Shown: one piece after another, positions 10,666 to 22,600 of the stretch
Layout of the letters: each line of letters opens with the position of its first letter
Position numbering within the stretch: position 1 is the first letter of the stretch
Origin: Nematostella vectensis
Taxonomy: Eukaryota; Cnidaria; Anthozoa; Actiniaria; Edwardsiidae
Reading direction: 5' to 3'
NCBI RefSeq assembly: GCF_932526225.1
Contig: NC_064036.1
Coordinates: forward strand, 17,010,953-17,074,952
Length of the DNA: 64,000 nucleotides
Translations under genes and position numbers: made by a program
The notes under the pieces: model-generated
Told to the model about the DNA's origin: nothing
The model's input: the letters and a program-made list of their open reading frames with translations, nothing else
Databases searched by the model: none

Positions 10666-13600
10666 TCATTCCTTCCGTATAAGTTGGTCCCAGTCTGGAA
10701 AATAAGCTTCCTTCATTCGCTCTGCGTGCTCTAATAAATTCTTCATTCTCTCTTTGATCACTTTATCCTGAGGGCACCCCGGCATTGCCCACGTGAAGTT
10801 CACAACAAACGAGAACACAGCAGCGTCACAGAGACATGGGGTGTCTCCGAACAGGAACTTCTTAGAACCCAGGTAATCAGAGATGGCTCCCAGGTCCCTT
10901 TCGGCCAGACTGTTTATTTCCTCGTCTGTGTGGCGACCCATTCCATGGCCGTACAATGCAGACCTCAACTGACGCTGAATTTTCCAGAAGGCTAAAGTGC
11001 GTAAAACGCCAGGGACTCGAAACAGTATCTCTTCGCACAGTTTTGGGCTGAATTCGGGATCAAACCAGCGATACTTCAACAACACCCTGAAAACATTGAT
11101 AATATTATTACAGTTATCCTCAGTAAAAGCTTAATACTATTATTACATTTACCCTCTGGGAAAGGGTATGTACACTTTGCTCAGAGATGCAGTGATGGGC
11201 TGTTTCTATACCCATTAGTGCTTGATTCCTTTTCAAGGCTGGCGCTAAAACAATGGATGTACAGATTTAGATCAGCCTCTACGTAAAAATAGAGTGTATT
11301 TTGGGGGGGGGGGGGGGGTACCAGGGGGTTTCAGAGAAACTAGTGGGAGGCGCGAATCGCCCCTCCGGGCCTCCCAGCCCCGTCTCCCGTCTTAGGCCTG
11401 GGAGGCGCGAATCCCCCCTCCGAGCCCCCAAGCCCCGTCTCTATATATCAGGCAGATAATGTTTCACGTACATAGATAATTAGGGCAATCGCTAATGTAG
11501 GCCAAATCGATTTCACGTACGTAGATAATTAGGGCAATTGTCCATGTAGGACGGGGCCGTTTCACGTACATAAATAATTAGGGCAATTGTTCGTGTAGGC
11601 CGGGCCGTTTCACGTACATAAATAATTAGGGCGATTGTCCATGTAGGCCGGCCAATCAACGCAAAACCTACGGAGCGCGGAATAACCGTTTTTCGGCCGT
11701 GAATTCAAAGCCGCTGGCGTGGCGTTTAAACCTGAGTTCTACTTAAACACCTCGCTCCCGAACTCCTCGCGGATTTCTCGCAGCCTCTTTTTCATCTTTT
11801 CGCGTGCCTCCAGGGAGGGCCCTTTCCTGCTTTTTTTCTCGCGCGGTGCGAGGCCGTGTAGGGCTCTGATAGCGGCCTTGAGCGCGTAGTATCTATCTTG
11901 TTCCTGAAATATTAGCCGGAACTCTTCGTCTGAGATATGCCCGTCCTGCAGAGCCTTAGAGACCAGCTCGCTGATCGAGTTTTTCTTACTCTCCGCTAAA
12001 ACCATCGTGTCTTCGTGTTTAGACACCTTGGTCGTAAGACCCCTAGAGACTACCCCCGCGCCCGCGCCCACGACACCGACACCGACCAGCCCAGCGACCC
12101 CTGCCAGCGGACCGCCGATCAGAACCCCTATCCCACTCAAAGAGACCCCCACCCCGGCGCTGGAAAGCGCCCCTACAGCGATTCCGGATGCCACAGACAC
12201 AGCATGGGTAACGGCAAAGGCGCGCTTATACTTCTTCCGCACCTGTCGATGATGCGTTATCTCGTTGTCATGGACCGCCTGGGTGTCACATATTTTCTGG
12301 AGTCGGAAGCTTTGCACGTCGCCGCCGATGCTTGCCGGAGCGGTGGGCGTCGTGTGCGTTTGCGGGCAAGTCGGGGGGCAGACACTGGGGAGCGAGTGGT
12401 ATGGCACCGCTGCTAACGTCGCTGTTTGCCATGCTTGTTATGTCGGACCTAGGTTAGCTCTAATACGAGGCGAACAGGCTTGCCCTTAAAGTCCACCCGT
12501 CTACGCGGTCAACAGTGATCCATATTCGGATACTCGAGACAAACTCAGAGGAAGATGCTGCGACACAAACGGGGATGTCGGGTCCATAGACGACTTTCTC
12601 GTGCGGCCTCCCGCGGGTTTCTAGGCAAGCGAGAACGTTTGAAGGCTCGTCTAAGGCGAGGCATTGCGTGCGGTCTACGATATCGCAGAAGATGTAGAGG
12701 GCCTCTATTTTCGGCAAAGTCACCTTAAGTGGGAGCTCCCCCAAGGGCAGTGCGAGGCCCCGCTCCCCCAACTGATCGTCTTTAGCCTCTAGGCCAAATA
12801 GTGCGCAAAGCTCGGCGTTCAGGAACACAATGCCATTGGAACCGAGCACGATCTTCCCGGTGAGGGGATCCAGCTTCGCGGTCAGAATCTTGCTTTCAGC
12901 GCGGTTGATCGTTTCCACGATGGACTCGGCCGTGTGGTGCCCGGCTGGCAGAGTAGCGATGGGCGGGAGGGAGGCTATAGTCGTTATCTGATGCTCCCGC
13001 TTGAGATTATACCAGCTGTTAAACAGCGAGCACTGCCGGAGCGCCACGAAGCGTGGGCGCCTTATCGGCTGCTCGAAGAAGAGCGTCAGTTCGCCTCCGG
13101 TGAACACAGCATGTAGGACCACCATTGTGTTGAACATAGCCCGCCTTCGTGTTTAATAGGGCTGAGCATGGATTGGGAAGGCTGGCGGATGCTGAACGAG
13201 GTTCCCCGAAGGAAGGAGGAGGAGACGAAGAAGGCAGCAGTTGCGGCGGGAGCCTCTATAGCCGAGCATATCAAACACGCTATAGCCGAACAAGTAAAAA
13301 AAACGGTTTCCCTAGGTTTCCCTAGGTCTCTGACCCTCGCGCAAAAGCTGCTCTACGCCGTGCCCGCGACCCCCGTGGAGAGCACGGCCTCAGACATCAC
13401 CCCACTACTCACGCAGCTGGAGATACACGTGGCTGAGGACAAATCATTCACGACTAGGGTCCGAGACATATTCAAAGAGACAGTAGTCACGCACAAGTCC
13501 GCCAAGGAGTCTCGCCGGTGGCTATCGGAGCCTTCCTATGGGTACTGGCCACAGCAACTCAACTTTGCGGTCTGGTGCGCAACCGCCGGATGTGGGGTGT

Positions 13601-16600
13601 CCCTAACTGACCCCACTTTCGCCACGCTCCCCTCTGTCATCAGGGGATTTCTAAGGTTTCATGTCTGCTTTACCACCCGGAGGATACTCTACGAGCTCGG
13701 CGCCCCCCTGCCTGGCGACAGCCCGTTTACGCAAAAAGGTAACCCCTACAAGAAGGCCGCTTTCGAGCGTCTATGTATAGAGTTCGGTTTGCCGCGTAAG
13801 CCGGACTTCCGGTGGAAAGGCGGTCGGAACCACGGGCTAGGCGATGTGTTTGTGTTCTACCCGGGGGAGGGGTATCGCAACGTGCACGTGATCCGTGGCT
13901 ACGACACGGCGGCGGACGAGTACCCGAGCCACCTCAATCTGTTTAGCGACGAAGGTGGGACGTACAATAGTGGGAAGCAGGTGGGTTACATACGCAACGA
14001 CGACCACGGGGGCGTGCAATATAGCTGGTTTGCGCCTCCCAAAGGTGAGGGGCTGAAAAAAGCAGGGCTAGGAAGACTCGATCGATCGGTCGAGGCGTTC
14101 GTCTACACAGTGCTTGGCGCACAGGTAAACGTCCGTTCCTCTATCGCGGGGGCCGGTGGGCCGGCCATGGAGGCGCAGGCGGAGTTCACGAAGCTGCTTG
14201 AAGACGCGAACATAGAAAACGACATCGCTCAAAGCGTGCAAAGGTACCAGTTGGCCGTGCAGGAGGCAAAGGTGAGACTGAGTCTTGCGGTAGCACCAGA
14301 AGTGTGGCTGATGCCGAGCGATCTGGTAATAAACACGCAAAGCGTCGTGGGCTACAACAATAAGCTGCAGAAAGCCACGGACTCCATGACGCTTGGCGCA
14401 AACGCGATCAACACCGAGACAAAGCCAGTCGGTGCTCAAAACATGGCCGGTGGGCATCCTAGGGTGCAATACGTGACTGACCCTGGGATCGACCGCGTGC
14501 CGTCCCGGCGGCAAAGCATGGATTCCGCCCCTGCGAAAGTGCACGCAGAGGGCGCGGCCCCTGCCCCCTCTCCACGTACGCACGCTGCGCATAGCATGTC
14601 GGGCGAAAAAAGTGACCACACCGCCCTCAAGGCAGGTTTGTCGGCACTCGCGGTGGCCGCAGCGTATTACTTGTTCCGATGACTGCTTTGCATTCGACGA
14701 ACCAAGAACGCGGCTACGGCTAGAACGAGCAGCCAAGCATTTTCGCCGAGGAATTTCACTGCTTCTCCTGCAGCATTAAACACGAAGTTCGCGATGCTGC
14801 ATACTAGCCCGGGGAGAAACTCGCCTAGCTTTTTCCCGATGGCCTTAAGCCCGTTACCGACCCCTCTGGCCACGGAGGAGAGCGACTTGCCGAGCGACGT
14901 CACAATGGCCGCGATCGTCGTCGCTACGGCCAACCCGATGGCAGTGACGGTGAAGCCGTACTTTTTGAAGATGGCTTTGATGCGCTCTCTTAGCGGCTTT
15001 TGGTTCTCGAGCTCTCGGTTTTCGTGTTCTAGTTCGTCAATCTCGGACAGCCTCTCCTCGTTGCGCTCACGGGCTTCTTGGCGGCTACTCTCTGACGTGT
15101 TAGGGTCGTCGATGGTCTCCCTGTCTGTGGCTACCACCTCTTGCAGCTCTTGGACTCGTTCTGTGTTCTCCTGGATGACCGCGTCTATCTCTGCCACGGA
15201 CCCCATCGCCAGCTTGAAGCCTTTCAGCTTTGCAACGTCCCGTCGAACCTTCCCGTCCTCGTTGAACAGCTGTTTTGGTTTAGACCAACCTCCTTTGCCG
15301 GGGTTGCGAACCTGTATTACCGTCTTTCCCCTCCGGTCTGACTGGAACCGTAGCAGATTCTCGTTAAGGTCTGGGTATTCCTCCCTGAGGGACTGGAGAC
15401 CGAGTCTTGTCGCTGCACCCTCTGTGATGAACGAGGTTTCAGCGCTTGCCGTTCCGGCGGTTTGCGTTGCGATTCGCGTAGCCATGCCATGCGCAGCATG
15501 CGTACACGACGACGTGCTCGTCATTGGGATCGACTCCCCATCGTCGGGGTCAAACGGGATAAGGGGCGTCGTCTCGTCGTCCCCCGCCCCGCGATCGGCG
15601 GACGCACCCGGCAAGGTATCGTCAATGTCAACGTCACCATCACCCATAATGCGTGCGCATAACTCGTGCTATGCTATGTTAGACAAGTTTAACAGTCCGC
15701 ACCATAGCCACGCGACTTCGTACTTTATGTGTATACACATATGATATACGTATATGATGTCAGTCAGCGATAAACTTGACCCCCAACGAAAACCCAGAAC
15801 TCCTCTGGGGTTGAAAGCCGAGAGAACTGTTCACCGGGACACTCTCAACCCGTCGACGGCCTCCCCAGGCGAGACGCTATATGTGGCGGTCCAAAAGCTA
15901 TCGGAAGGCGTCACGCTCGTGCCTGGCTCCTTGAGGGTCGGTCTCGATCTCTCCATCTCAGGCCATGCAAATAATACCGTCGTGAACAACGTCGGCCGAA
16001 ATCTCGTGAGCCGCCTGAAAATCTCGTTTGCAGGAGAAACGCTCCAGAACACCAACCGCTACGACGTCTTCAAGACGTATGAGGTGCTCTACCTGTCCAA
16101 GGTCGAGAGAGAGGACCGCCTGGAGCGGGGCATACAGTCAGAGAACATGCGCAAGCTTCGCTCCAAGGCTGGCGATAAAGCGACCAGTAACGCCAAGGAG
16201 AACGCTCTAAACGACGCCCACGGGGCGAGGTACACCATCCCGCTAGACCATTCTCTGCTGACGGACCACGGCGTACTGTACCCAAGGGCGCTCTCCGAGG
16301 CGCTGCTCTTCGAGATCACGTTCGCGGCGGTTGACCAGGTAGTAGTCGGAAGCGATGCTACCAAATTATCCTATGGCATCAAGAATCTAGAGCTGGAGTA
16401 CGAAAGCCTGAGGGACGACAACCTCGCCCGGTCTGCAGCCGCTGCCTACCAAAACGGCACAACGTTCTTCTACGAGCAAGTGAACCTTCACAAGACCGTC
16501 GTGATTAACAAAGGGACGGACAGCATAATCAACGAGAGTGTCAACCTGCCGCGAAGGTCTATGAGTGGTCTGTTGCTCCTCTTTGTGGGGCCATACACGG

Positions 16601-19600
16601 CAGGGGCTCGCGACTCTGAGAAGTTTGTGTACCCCGACATCAAGAGCGTTCGCGTTACAATCTACGGCATGCCAAACAAGATCTTCAGCCAGGGGCTGCG
16701 CCCCACGGATTTCTGGAGGGAGGCGAAAAGGCGGTTCGTCCGCCCCTCCCCTGGGGGGCACAGCGGAGCGCCCGCCGCCCCGGCAATCGGCCCCGAGTCG
16801 TTCTATGGCGATAACAAGTTTGCTCTGTGGATCGAACTTCGAACGACGGACGACAGTGCTATCCATGGGGGTGGTCTCCGATTGGTCAATACCCGCGACG
16901 GTGTGCACCTCGAGATAAAACGCACGGCGAGCGGCACGGGTACCGTAAACTGTCACGTGTTTGTGGTGGCCGACGCCCAGATGCACATTATGAACGGACA
17001 GCTAGAGTCCATACAATACTGAGCACATACGCCGGAGCGTGTTTCTGCGCGAAGCGGTATGGACCCGAAAAACATCCCATTTAACGCTCTCATCGTGGGC
17101 CCGACGTCATGCGGGAAGACCCAATTCGTAGTGGACCGGCTGCGCGGCCCTTTCCGGGGCAAGTTTGACTACGTCGTACTCGTTTGCCCTACCTTTGTCT
17201 ACAACAAAACATACGACGGCTTCGGCGAGGGCGACAATCGTCTGTTTGTCATCGCACCTGAGGTGGGTCAGATCGACATACTGCTGAGGTTTGTCTCCGC
17301 TCTCTTCAAGGCACTAATACGCTAATCATACTCGACGACTGTGCGGCCTCGAAAGACGTAAAGAGGCGCTCTGACCAGCTCGTCAACTTGGCGTTCAGCG
17401 CGCGCCACGTGGGTATTAGCGTGTGGGTGATCACGCAGCAGCTCACCAGCATCACGAAGCCGTTCCGCGAGAACATCGCGGCCCTGGTGGTCTTCTATAC
17501 CCCCAGCAAGGCGGACATGAAAGCTATCCTGCATGACTACGGCGCGGAGCTCTCAGAAGAGAAGATGAAAGAGTACATGAAAGCCCTCAAGACGAAAAAG
17601 TTCTCGAAGCTAGAGTTTTGCTTGCGTCACCCTTATACCATCGCCCTAGTTGAACGGTAACCACCGCCCTAGGGCATAACGTGTGTGTACACACAATCAC
17701 ACGTGTTGCCACGGCATGATGAGCGACGGATAATTTGAGAGTCTTCTTGAGGGGGGCGCCGCAGGCCTCCCGGCCGTCGAGTCGTTGGACTGCTCGACGC
17801 ATCCTGCCGGAACGGCAACCGGAGGTGAGCAAACTGAGATAGCAGACGCGAGGGAGAAACTCGCGATTCTCGTAGCCTCGGGGAAGTCGAGAGAAATGGT
17901 AGGCAAGGCCCTGACTCACGACGACGTCAAACGCATGAGCGCCGAGGAGGTGAGGAAGTACGAGAGGCGATACGAGACCGCTCTAGCCAGCCGGACTACA
18001 GACGCCCTGGCAGACAGCTTTCTGAAGCTTACGACCAAGCTAGTAGGCATGGCGCTGCCGATAGACAGTGTGGTCGATCTTCACAATGACCTAGTGTCCG
18101 ACTACATCATCAACAACGAGCTCCGCACATTGTGCGGAAGCCTGTCTCTACGCTGCGGTCGTTTGATGGCTTTGGCCGCCGGGGCGTTACACATAGCACG
18201 TCATGTGAACACCGCCGGAACGGCAAGCGATGACGCTCACTCGTACACCAGCTGTTAACCAGCGAGCTACCGATCCGCATGTAGCGGCCGAGGGCGTGAC
18301 TCCGCGGCCGCACAGCAGACCAAGGATCGAGTTCCGGCGACAGCGCTTCGCGCTCCCGGACAATGCAAATCTCGGCTGTTATCCATGGAGTAAGCAGACA
18401 TTTAAACACAAGGGCCCCACCCATATACGCACATCCGTGCATATAACGCGTGTACGCGTATATAATGTCGACGACGCAGCAGAGCAAGATTACAAAGACC
18501 ATCACCGACGCCGCAGTCATAACCGGCCTCGTCGCCGGTATCGGCTGGGTTGGGCGCAAGGTCTTACGCGAGGACTTCACCAAAGACCCATCCGCGAACG
18601 CCATGAGCTACGCAAAAATGACTGCCGCCGTTGCAGGTGCTGTCGCTTTGAAGGGTTACCTTGAGGACCAGAAGATCCTGCCCATGTAGCAGTGTACTGT
18701 GGCGTGCGTAGGCCGCGTATTAGACTCGTGCGTCCTTTGCACATGCGTATACGTACACGTATACATACACACAACACGTGAAGTGTGCTTCGCACAAACA
18801 TGGCCTCTATCGCGATTTTAGTTGGCGGCGCCGTCCTAAACGCGACTGCATTCGATGGTGGCAACTACCTCGCAAAGTTCCTGTCGAACGATGAGAGCCC
18901 TGCCTTAGCTGAGAAGAAGAGGCACGACAAGGCCCTAGAGAAATACCAACAAGACTATGGACGCTACCAACAGCGGCGACAAAAAATCCTCGATTGGCAA
19001 GCTCAAAGTCGCGAGAGAGGTCCCTCGCAAAGCAGAACTTCACCGACACCGACTACGTGCTCAAACTCTACAACCAGACCCGGCCGAAACAATCCCTGGA
19101 GTCGATGCGGGCCCCCGAGCTGTCCGACTACTACATCCCCAGCAAAACGCAGAAGAACGCCGAGTTGGCGTACATTGGCGCCGGCGCTGTCGCCATCGGC
19201 TACACAGCTAGCCGCTTGCTGTGATGCAGCTGCCGTTGAAACGTGTTTCTGCATCTAGGCAGCCTTTTTCCATGCTGCGCGTATACGTATACGTACGCCG
19301 AAGGCGTAGCAGACGGCAAACGCCTGTTGGAGACTGATACATGCGTTGCAACGCATTGCGATGCATCGCGATACACGCCGGAACGGCAAGCGCATGTCCG
19401 ACGAAGAACTCGGTGCGTTCCTTCGTCCTATATACTACGCCAGAGGTGGCTTCCAGGGAGTGACCGCTCTGCATGCCAAACTTCCCAAGGGCTCAACCTC
19501 CATAGATCGAGTGCGCAGGTGGGTAAGCTCGCAGCCCGTCGGGGGCTACACACAGACACCCCCTCCTCCGACTACCTACGCCCACTTCTCGGAGCAGATA

Positions 19601-22600
19601 CCAAACCGTATCCACCAGTCGGGCCTGCTATTCTTGCCAACCGACCGCGGGTACAAGTATGCCCTGACTGTCGTTGACGTTGCTTCACGATATAAAGCCG
19701 CCAGCCCACTGAGGACTAAGAGCGCGGCCGTCGTCTCCCGCGAACTCGCTGGCATCTATGCAGAGGGACCTCTCACATGGCCTAAAGTCCTCATGGTTGA
19801 TGACGGCACGAAGTTCAAGGGTGCTACCACAAAGCTCCTAACAGACAACGGGGTGGAGGTCCGACGGGCTGAGCCGGGGCACCACAGGAGCCAAGCTTTC
19901 GCCGAGTCTTTCTATCGCTGGCTGGCACAGCGCCTATTTCGTGCGCAGTACTCGAAGGAGCTTGCATCCGGCAAGACAAACCGCGAGTGGGTTACTGCTT
20001 TGCCAATCGTCATCTCGGACATGAACGCAACGAAGACTCGCATGACTGGCTTTGCGCCTAAGGACGCCATAAAGCTGAGGCGCGTGCCTCTCAAAGCCGA
20101 AAAGCCTCCCTTAGAGGTCCCCTTAGAGGTCGGAACGGAGGTGTACATCGCCGTAAACGAGGAAGACCTTCAGGACAAGGGCCGACGGCGAGCGACGGAC
20201 CCGTGGTGGACAAGCAAGGCATACCCAATACTAAAGAGGGTCATGGAGCCCGGACAGCCGGTGTTGTATTACACGGCGTACTCTAAGCACGGCTTCACGC
20301 GTTCGCAGTTGCGTAGCGCGACGCCAGCGCGATCAAACAAATCTGCTGGTAGCGCTAGCGTCACCCTAGCGCCACGCTAGCGTGATCAGCGCTTGTGCCT
20401 TCTATTGCAGCTGAGGCACGTGAGTCTGACATTCCACTTGTAGTGACCCTGACTGTCGTCCCGCCGGTCGATACTGAAGCATTGGGGATGACTCTTGGTG
20501 TACCCCTGGAGCAGAAGCTGAGTGCCACAGAGCGTGCACTTCTTTTCCGCGTCAGCAATCATGCCGAGTACGTGGTCTACCGTCAGAACGTGGCGCGTGG
20601 TGTGGCACTGCGTTCGCCCGCAGAGACTCTCGCACACTTTCTCCGGTACGAGCGGCTTAAGCAGCTTGTGTTTGACATCGTCGGGGATGTCCTCGTTCAG
20701 GATGTTCTGGACCAGCCCTGCCAGCACGGCGGGCGCCTCTTTGTCAGGCACGCTATCGAGAATCTCCTGGTAAACACTGGCGTTTATGTCTTGGCCCCGA
20801 AGAGTAGCATCCACGCTTGGGAACCGAAGATGGGCGCCGCCGACGAAGAGAGAATAGTACTCCTCGGGGTCTAAGCCCTCTGGGCCCTCTTGCCGCCGTC
20901 CCGGCAGCAAAGGGTCGACTTCCTCTGTCCACACTTTCTCCGGTACGAGCGGCTTAAGCAGCCTGTGTTTGACATCGTCGGGGATGTCCTCGTCCAGGAT
21001 GTTCTGGACCAGCCCTGCCAGTACGGCGGGCGCCTCTTTGTCACGCATGCTACCGAGAACCTCCTCTATGTAAGCGTCCATGTTTGGGCACACCTTGTGC
21101 CACCCAGTCTCTAACTGAGCGTTTGGGTATGCCCTGTGCCACCCAGTCTCTAATTGACCGTACTGCGGGCTGCGATGTCAGACAGGACGAGTGCGAACCA
21201 TCCCCGAGCGCGCCTCTCGATGCCACGCATCCTCTGCCCTTCACGATTCGCCCTGCAGGGGCGGCACAACCGCGTCTCCGACTGAGTCCCTATGCCGCAG
21301 ACCCTGCACGGCACGGGGAGGGGGCTGCCCTTACGGAGCCTTTGGAGGTGCACCTTGCAGTAGGTGTCCATGCACCTCCGGCCGCACGTGTTTGCGTGGC
21401 CGATCTTTAGCCACCCGCAATAATCTTTTCCGCACTTCATCCTTCGAACGCTCGGTATACCACAAGACAGACGGATGTCTAATTGCAAGTCCTTGGGGGT
21501 TCGAACTGCATCATTGGAAAAATATAGACATGATACTTCATAACAGCTTCATTTATTAGGGTGCGAGTCACAAAGTCCTTAAAAACGTATGTCATGAAGT
21601 ACCAAGCTCAATTATCCAAGATGGCGGCTCGACTCAAACACGAAATTAGCCCTAAAGTGCTTGGCTTGAAACTTTCAGTAACAGCCGAGGGGAAACAAGA
21701 GGACGCCTTCGTAGATGGAGTTCTAAAGGGTTCGACCGACTCTATGAAACCGTATTCCGGAAACAGGAGGCTTCTGTGGCAGCCACAAAATCGTAGACCT
21801 CTGGCCGGCGATCGAGCGTTCGATAAAAAGAGCACACGACGGTATTCATCGCCCTATCATCGCTGCTTTAGCAGAGAAATCCCGAGGAGAGTTCGAAGTC
21901 ATGAAAACAAGCACGATCAAACTGGGGATTGGGGGCACCACGTGAGTAAAACTCAGGTTTAAACGTTACGCCAGCGGCTTTGAAAAACGGTTATTCCGCG
22001 GCGCTCCGTAGGTTTTGCGTAGATTGGCCCGGCCTACATTGACAATCGCCCTAATTATTTATGTACGTGAAACGGCCCGGCCTACACGAACAATTGCCCT
22101 AATTATTTATGTACGTGAAACGGCCCCGGCCTACATGGACAATTGCCGTAATTATCTACGTACGTGAAATCGATTTGGCCTACATTAGCGATTGCCCTAA
22201 TTATCTATGTACGTGAAACATTATCTGCCTGATATATAGAGACGGGGCTGGGGGGCTCGGAGGGGGAATTCGCGCCTCCCAGGCCTAAGACGGGAGACGG
22301 GGCTGGGAGGCCCGGAGGGGCGATTCGCGCCTCCCACTAGTTTTATCTGAAACCCCCTGGTCCCCCCCCCATTTTGACTTTAGTATTGCGTTAGAATAGA
22401 AAATATACACTTGAGTCAACTTTAAGGTAACCCGGATTTCCGAAAGAAAAGATTAATCCCTTGCAGATTAATCTACTGAATGTAGGCAGCATGTCGCGAT
22501 GGGAGTGGCATTTAGATCTGTCTTTTAGCCTTCTCCGCAGGCTTCTCTAAAGGTTAGAAACCGAGACTGAATCTAGAAACCTCGCGGGTTTTCTGTCTGT

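Larger units (their letters stand above)
17716..18258 (+). pseudogene. Element protein of unknown function with an early stop codon, ~180 aa
   Basis: The main open part (from ~17785) lacks an ATG until 17896. The same frame extends back to ATGs at 17716 and 17719, interrupted only by TAA at 17731-17733. The protein is helical and charged (DVKRMSAEEVRKYERRYE), with a moderately hydrophobic C-terminal stretch (GRLMALAAGALHIA). No family is recognised. A nonsense mutation, or a start at an internal ATG, would explain the pattern. A GTGTGTACACAC palindrome precedes it. Confidence 0.5.
11304..22370. mobile_element. Polinton-like (virus-like) integrating element without a DNA polymerase gene, 11,067 bp
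   Basis: It is bounded by long inverted repeats and a 6-bp target duplication. It encodes a DDE integrase, a major capsid candidate, a penton-like protein, a packaging ATPase, small membrane proteins, an HNH-type nuclease and a Cys-rich protein, on both strands and with short gaps. This set defines the Polinton/Maverick and adintovirus-like group, which usually also carries protein-primed PolB and an adenain-like protease; neither is seen. It is far richer in G and C than the host DNA around it. The integrase and capsid frames are open, but three other genes are frameshifted and one has a stop, so this copy is probably not fully functional unless those are sequencing errors. Confidence 0.88.

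Noticed and set aside
14068-14736. 222-codon minus-strand frame
   Set aside because: It is antisense to the 504-aa gene and has shadow-type His/Arg-rich composition.
14794-15744. 316-codon plus-strand frame
   Set aside because: It is antisense to the 326-aa coiled-coil gene; its Ser/Arg-rich composition is that of a shadow frame.
17300-17325. Programmed -1 frameshift in the packaging ATPase
   Set aside because: No slippery heptamer is seen at the overlap, and similar one-base shifts occur in unrelated genes.
18230-18664. 144-codon frame following a dyad and ATG
   Set aside because: It overlaps the better-supported 74-aa gene in another frame and has Arg/His-rich shadow composition.
11304-22370. 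Family-B DNA polymerase or adenain-like protease in the element
   Set aside because: I looked through all frames for polymerase motifs and a His-Asp/Glu-Gln-Cys protease pattern and found none; a divergent form cannot be excluded without profile searches.
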